This document shows positions 60,793 to 64,000 of a stretch of 64,000 bases of DNA, piece by piece. Both the position numbers and the translations under genes were made by a program. Source of the stretch: Chitinophaga ginsengisegetis. GTDB lineage: Bacteria; Bacteroidota; Bacteroidia; Chitinophagales; Chitinophagaceae. The notes under the pieces are model-generated. The model was not told where the DNA came from and ran no database searches. It saw nothing but the letters and a program-made list of their open reading frames with translations. How positions within the stretch are numbered: position 1 is the stretch's first letter; each line of letters begins with the position of its first letter. The stretch covers positions 124,001-188,000 of the forward strand of contig NZ_FUZZ01000002.1 in NCBI RefSeq assembly GCF_900168065.1. The letters run 5' to 3'.

Positions 60793-62046
60793 TCAGGAAA
60801 ACAGCAGGTAAGCCAATATCAGTGTAACAATTACGTTAAACGTTTGGGCTATCAGGAACGCATACACGGGTTTCCTGCTTTCTGTGCCAATCAGGTCCTT
60901 GAAATTTGTTTCCAGCCCGATGCTGGTAAATGCCAGCGCAAACCACAACCCCTGTAAACTTTTCAGCGATCCCTTCACCGGCGCAATAGCTGCGGGCGAC
61001 AATAAAAATGAAAATACCAGCGAAGCAATGATAAAGCCGATCACGAATTTTGGAAATCTATCCCAGATCACTTTCAGCGTGGGCTTCTGCTCTTTATCAG
61101 CCGCATTCGGATGTTTGGTGTAAGTCCAGTATACCGATATAGCAAAGGCCGCAATACCCAGCAACACATTCTGCGAAAATTTCACGATGGTGCTGATCTT
61201 CAGTGCGGTTTCACCTACCAGCGATCCGGAGGCCACCACCGCACCGGTAGTGTCTATACTGCCTCCCAGCCACGCCCCGGTTACTTCTTCCGGGAACTGG
61301 AAATGATGGGCAATCATCGGCATAAAAATCATCATCGGGATAGCGGTAATCAATACCAGCGAAATCACCAGCGACAATTTCTTTGAATCTCCCTTAATAG
61401 CGCCGGAAGTAGCGATGGCTGCAGATACCCCGCAAATAGATACCGCGCTGGATAACATCATGGTCAGCTCTTTATCTATTTTCAGTCGCTTACATACCCA
61501 ATAAGAGAAATACCATACAGAAATAACTACCACCAATGCCTGTATCAGCCCCAGGGAACCGGCTTTCAGCACATCTGAAAAAATAACGGTAGTACCGAGC
61601 AATACCAAACCTATCTTCACAAAAAACTCCGAGGTAAGCGCCTCCCGGAACCAGGTGGGTAATTTAAACAGGTTACCGATCAGCAAGCCAATGATCAGGC
61701 TGAAGATAACCGCTTCCAGCCCCAGTTCATTTAACGCGGCGTTACCAGCTACAATCAGCGCCAGTGTGGTTAATATAAACACTGCCGGGAATACCAGCAG
61801 GGTGTTTTTTAATGATCTGCCGGTAAGAAAGGATCCCAGCAGGGCCACCAGCAACACGTAAATAAACTGTGCACCTATTTTTAAAAAGTTGGCGCCGGTC
61901 AATACTTTTGTGGTGAGGTCACCGGTGGTGCTCCATTTGTAATCCGGTAAAGCAACGTGTATTCCGGCCAGCGATAGCAGGATGATCAGGAACCCCAGTA
62001 CAACAATGGCCCAATCTTCCTGTAAATAAGACTTAACTCCAGGCAT
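60793..62046 (-). CDS. YeiH-family putative sulfate exporter
   Basis: The 417-residue protein has ten or more membrane helices, starting DWAIVVLGFLIILLSLAGIHVAL. Segments typical of the YeiH/UPF0324 family are GLVLLGTTVIFSDVLKAGSLG, SSAVSICGVSAAIATSGAI, GAWLGGSIDTTGAVVASGSLVGETA and the final FALAFTSIGLETNFKDLI-type helix. Members are annotated as sulfate exporters, but the evidence is limited. It lies 36 bases from paralogue B on the same strand and may be co-transcribed. The sulfatase locus is about 8 kb away; a shared role is not indicated by the sequence. Confidence 0.88.
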   Translation of the reverse strand: MPGVKSYLQEDWAIVVLGFLIILLSLAGIHVALPDYKWSTTGDLTTKVLTGANFLKIGAQFIYVLLVALLGSFLTGRSLKNTLLVFPAVFILTTLALIVAGNAALNELGLEAVIFSLIIGLLIGNLFKLPTWFREALTSEFFVKIGLVLLGTTVIFSDVLKAGSLGLIQALVVVISVWYFSYWVCKRLKIDKELTMMLSSAVSICGVSAAIATSGAIKGDSKKLSLVISLVLITAIPMMIFMPMIAHHFQFPEEVTGAWLGGSIDTTGAVVASGSLVGETALKISTIVKFSQNVLLGIAAFAISVYWTYTKHPNAADKEQKPTLKVIWDRFPKFVIGFIIASLVFSFLLSPAAIAPVKGSLKSLQGLWFALAFTSIGLETNFKDLIGTESRKPVYAFLIAQTFNVIVTLILAYLLFS

Positions 62047-62074
62047 ATTTTTTTTTCATTAAGATAGTGACGGT

Positions 62075-63493
62075 TTAAAAAATATCTTTCAGCACGGTGT
62101 TGGCAGCATGGTATCCGCACATGCCATGAACGCCGCCTCCCGGCGGTGTGGCGGAAGAACAGATATAGATTCCTTTGGCAGAGGTACGGTAGGGAGAAAT
62201 GCGACAGGCAGGGCGGGTGTACAACTGCCTGATGTCAATGATGCCACCATTGATATCGCCCCCTACATAGTTTGGATTATATATTTCCATCTGTTGTGCA
62301 TTCATGGTGTGTTTTGCCAGGATCAGGTCGCGGAACCCCGGTGCAAAGCGTTCTATCTGCTGCTCTATGATCTGGGTCATGTCCGCGTCGCTGCCGTTAG
62401 GAACGTGGCAATAGGCCCAGGCGGTATGTTTTCCGGCAGGCGCCCTGTGATCAAACAGGCTTTGCTGCGACAGCAATACATACGGCGCCTTACAGATCTT
62501 TCCATCGTATGCCTGTTGCTCCGATAAGGCAATTTCTTCAAAGGTGCCACCCAGGTGTACCGTGATGGCCTGCCTGCATTCCGGCGCGGTGAAAGGAATG
62601 GGGCCGCTTAGTGCCCAGTCCATTTTAAATACGCCCGGACCGTAGCGGTAGCGGGATAGCTGCCGTTTATAATACGGTGAAAACTGATCACCTGCAATGG
62701 TGAGTAATTGTTTTGGCGTGAGATCAAAAACCACTGCATGATGCGATGGCAGTTGCGAGAGCGAGCTAACGTGCACGCCTGTCTGAATTTGTCCGCCGAG
62801 TGAAATGAAGTATTGCGCCAGCGCATGGCCTATAGCCTGTGAACCGCCTTTTGGAACCGGCCATCCGTAGCGGTGGCCTACCGCAGACAATACAATGCCG
62901 ATGGCCGCAGAAGCCACGTTGGTTAAGGGTTGTATGGAGTGTGCCGTCATGCCGGCCCATAAACCCCGCGCTGCGGTAGTGGAAAACCTGTTGGCAACCG
63001 CCGATGCGGAGCGCAGTGCATTCAGTCCAAAACGTGCCATGATCAAAGGATGCCGTGGAAAGGAAAAAGGCCCCAGGCTATCTTCCGCCACTGCTTCCCA
63101 ATTGTCTGCCACCGGTTTTATCAGCTCCCGGTACACTTTTCCATCTGCCCCCAGCGCGCGGGCGGTATCGTCCAGCGAACGCGCCAGGAAGGCTGCTGTG
63201 CCATCATCAAACGGATGGGCTGCTTCCAGCGGGGAATAGGCAAACTCCAATCCGTAATCCGCCAACGGCAGTTTGGAAAAAAAAGGAGATCCCATCGCCA
63301 TGGGATGCACCGCCGAACATACGTCGTGGTAAAACCCCGGCAACGTAAGTTCTGCAGTACGCATTCCCCCGCCAATGATATCCTTTGCTTCCAGCAGCAA
63401 CACCGATACCCCCTGCTGTTGCAGCCTGATGGCGGCAGACAGGCCATTGGGTCCGGACCCTACCACTATTACATCGTAATCTTTTTTCTCCAT
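62075..63493 (-). CDS. Phytoene-desaturase-like FAD-dependent oxidoreductase
   Basis: The 472-residue protein begins with the FAD dinucleotide fold (YDVIVVGSGPNGLSAAIRLQQQGVSVLLLEAKDIIGGGMRT), the extended GxGxxG form of the carotenoid desaturase/amine oxidase family. The middle has WPVPKGGSQAIGHALAQYFISLGGQIQTGVHVSSLSQLP and the C-terminal part is ICSSATPPGGGVHGMCGYHAANTVL. It matches the 'NAD(P)/FAD-dependent oxidoreductase' group near phytoene desaturases, but no other carotenoid gene is close, so a carotenoid role is not shown. It lies 28 bases upstream of the YeiH gene in the same direction. Confidence 0.88.
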   Translation of the reverse strand: MEKKDYDVIVVGSGPNGLSAAIRLQQQGVSVLLLEAKDIIGGGMRTAELTLPGFYHDVCSAVHPMAMGSPFFSKLPLADYGLEFAYSPLEAAHPFDDGTAAFLARSLDDTARALGADGKVYRELIKPVADNWEAVAEDSLGPFSFPRHPLIMARFGLNALRSASAVANRFSTTAARGLWAGMTAHSIQPLTNVASAAIGIVLSAVGHRYGWPVPKGGSQAIGHALAQYFISLGGQIQTGVHVSSLSQLPSHHAVVFDLTPKQLLTIAGDQFSPYYKRQLSRYRYGPGVFKMDWALSGPIPFTAPECRQAITVHLGGTFEEIALSEQQAYDGKICKAPYVLLSQQSLFDHRAPAGKHTAWAYCHVPNGSDADMTQIIEQQIERFAPGFRDLILAKHTMNAQQMEIYNPNYVGGDINGGIIDIRQLYTRPACRISPYRTSAKGIYICSSATPPGGGVHGMCGYHAANTVLKDIF

Positions 63494-63601
63494 GAGCTGC
63501 TTGCCGCGGTTGAGAGATCATACCCCCGCGCTGATTTATTAGTCTACAAACTTAGTATACTATTAACGGGAATGCAAATTATTTTTGAGAAAGATAATAT
63601 T

Positions 63602-64000
63602 TTATTTCGCCTCCTCCACTACTACGGCCAGTCGCAGCGCTTTCAAACCGCTGAGGCCCTGCAGGTCTTCCAGTTCCAGCTCTTCCAATTCCGGGTGCAG
63701 CACACCGGTATCCTGTAAATAACGGATAAACGGCAGGTAATCGTCCACATCGTCCCTGTCGGAATAGATCAACGCAATTTTATCGGGCTGGGTTAACCGT
63801 TCTTCGGTGTTCCGGATATGTACTTTATCGATCCGCTTCTTAATCATCTGGTAACGGATATTATACGCGCCCTCTACATCAAACTTCCGTTCATCAGCCC
63901 GGAAGCTGATATCAATAGGATGGTTATGCACAAAAATAAGCTGGGTGGTAAACAACTCTTTTTCCATCTGCGCTATCAGCGAGTGGGTAAGCTTTGTAAT
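63602..64000 (-). CDS. Partial gene of unknown function, running off the right edge
   Basis: The minus-strand frame is open from the window end, so the visible 132 residues are the C-terminal part; an ATG at 63967 may be internal. The sequence (FSFRADERKFDVEGAYNIRYQMIKKRIDKV-like, TNERL-type NTEERLTQPDKIALIYSDRDDVDDYLPFIRYLQDTGVL, ELEDLQGLSGLKALRL) resembles, from memory, the end of large Bacteroidota GAF-domain signalling proteins. That cannot be confirmed without the upstream part. It ends about 108 bases before the FAD oxidoreductase start. No terminator is clear in that gap. Confidence 0.6.
   Translation of the reverse strand: MTKLTHSLIAQMEKELFTTQLIFVHNHPIDISFRADERKFDVEGAYNIRYQMIKKRIDKVHIRNTEERLTQPDKIALIYSDRDDVDDYLPFIRYLQDTGVLHPELEELELEDLQGLSGLKALRLAVVVEEAK

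Noticed and set aside
62075..63493. Carotenoid biosynthesis cluster
   Set aside because: Only one desaturase-like gene is present; no phytoene synthase or cyclase gene is nearby.

Overview
The window looks like chromosomal DNA of a Bacteroidota bacterium of the Chitinophagaceae type, probably Chitinophaga or a close relative. This rests on two SusC/SusD pairs, a FecI-like sigma/FecR module, many lipoproteins with a Cys-Lys-Lys start, the Bacteroidota form of LptD, DUF1735 and DUF4302 families, and repeated TAnnTTTG -7 boxes upstream of genes with weak Shine-Dalgarno sites. No rRNA, tRNA, CRISPR array, transposase or phage gene was seen. The genus is an inference.

Layout. 1-9 kb: the end of a purple-acid-phosphatase-like gene overlapping a di-haem peroxidase, an aldo/keto reductase with an HxlR regulator, a secreted unknown, a WYL regulator, an AlkZ-like winged-helix protein, and a HipA-like kinase overlapping a DUF3037 gene. 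9-21.6 kb (minus strand): a polysaccharide utilisation locus of ECF sigma, FecR, STN-type SusC, SusD, DUF1735/F5-8C lipoprotein and GxGYxYP protein, with a GH95 fucosidase upstream. A possible antisense small RNA lies between fecR and susC. 21.8-27.3 kb: a haem-containing dehydrogenase and a small cytochrome c, then a lone MacB-type permease whose upstream region looks sigma-54 dependent. 27.4-29.6 kb: a 612-residue unknown protein. 29.6-38.2 kb: an ECF sigma gene divergent from a second SusC/SusD operon with a zinc metallohydrolase lipoprotein, a DUF4302 lipoprotein and a small secreted protein. 38.2-43.9 kb: HxlR regulator, LptD, a PdxR/MocR-like regulator divergent from an AhpD-like protein, and YceI. 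44-49.4 kb: asparaginase plus aspartate 4-decarboxylase, an SRPBCC protein, and an AraC regulator divergent from an aldo/keto reductase. 49.4-53.2 kb: sulfatase, Tat-exported Gfo/Idh/MocA oxidoreductase and a TIM-barrel epimerase. 53.2-54.5 kb: a gene-poor stretch with a 17-unit, 11-bp tandem repeat in perfect phase, a 13-bp inverted repeat and two small genes. 54.6-60.8 kb: a GrpE-like small protein, a divergent Hsp70, and two convergent paralogous single-pass membrane proteins. 60.8-64 kb: YeiH-type transporter, a phytoene-desaturase-like FAD oxidoreductase, and a gene running off the right edge.

How the genes work together. The first SusCD locus with GH95 points to a fucose- or galactose-capped glycan under FecI/FecR-type control. 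The second SusCD locus matches the metallohydrolase-linked type, with an unknown and possibly peptide-like ligand. Asparaginase and aspartate decarboxylase form an Asn to Asp to Ala route. The best candidates for undescribed biology are the GrpE-like/Hsp70/paired-membrane-protein locus, the 11-bp repeat array, the twin-hairpin RNA opposite susC, and the HipA-like/DUF3037 pair. Functions come from motifs read by eye; no search was run.
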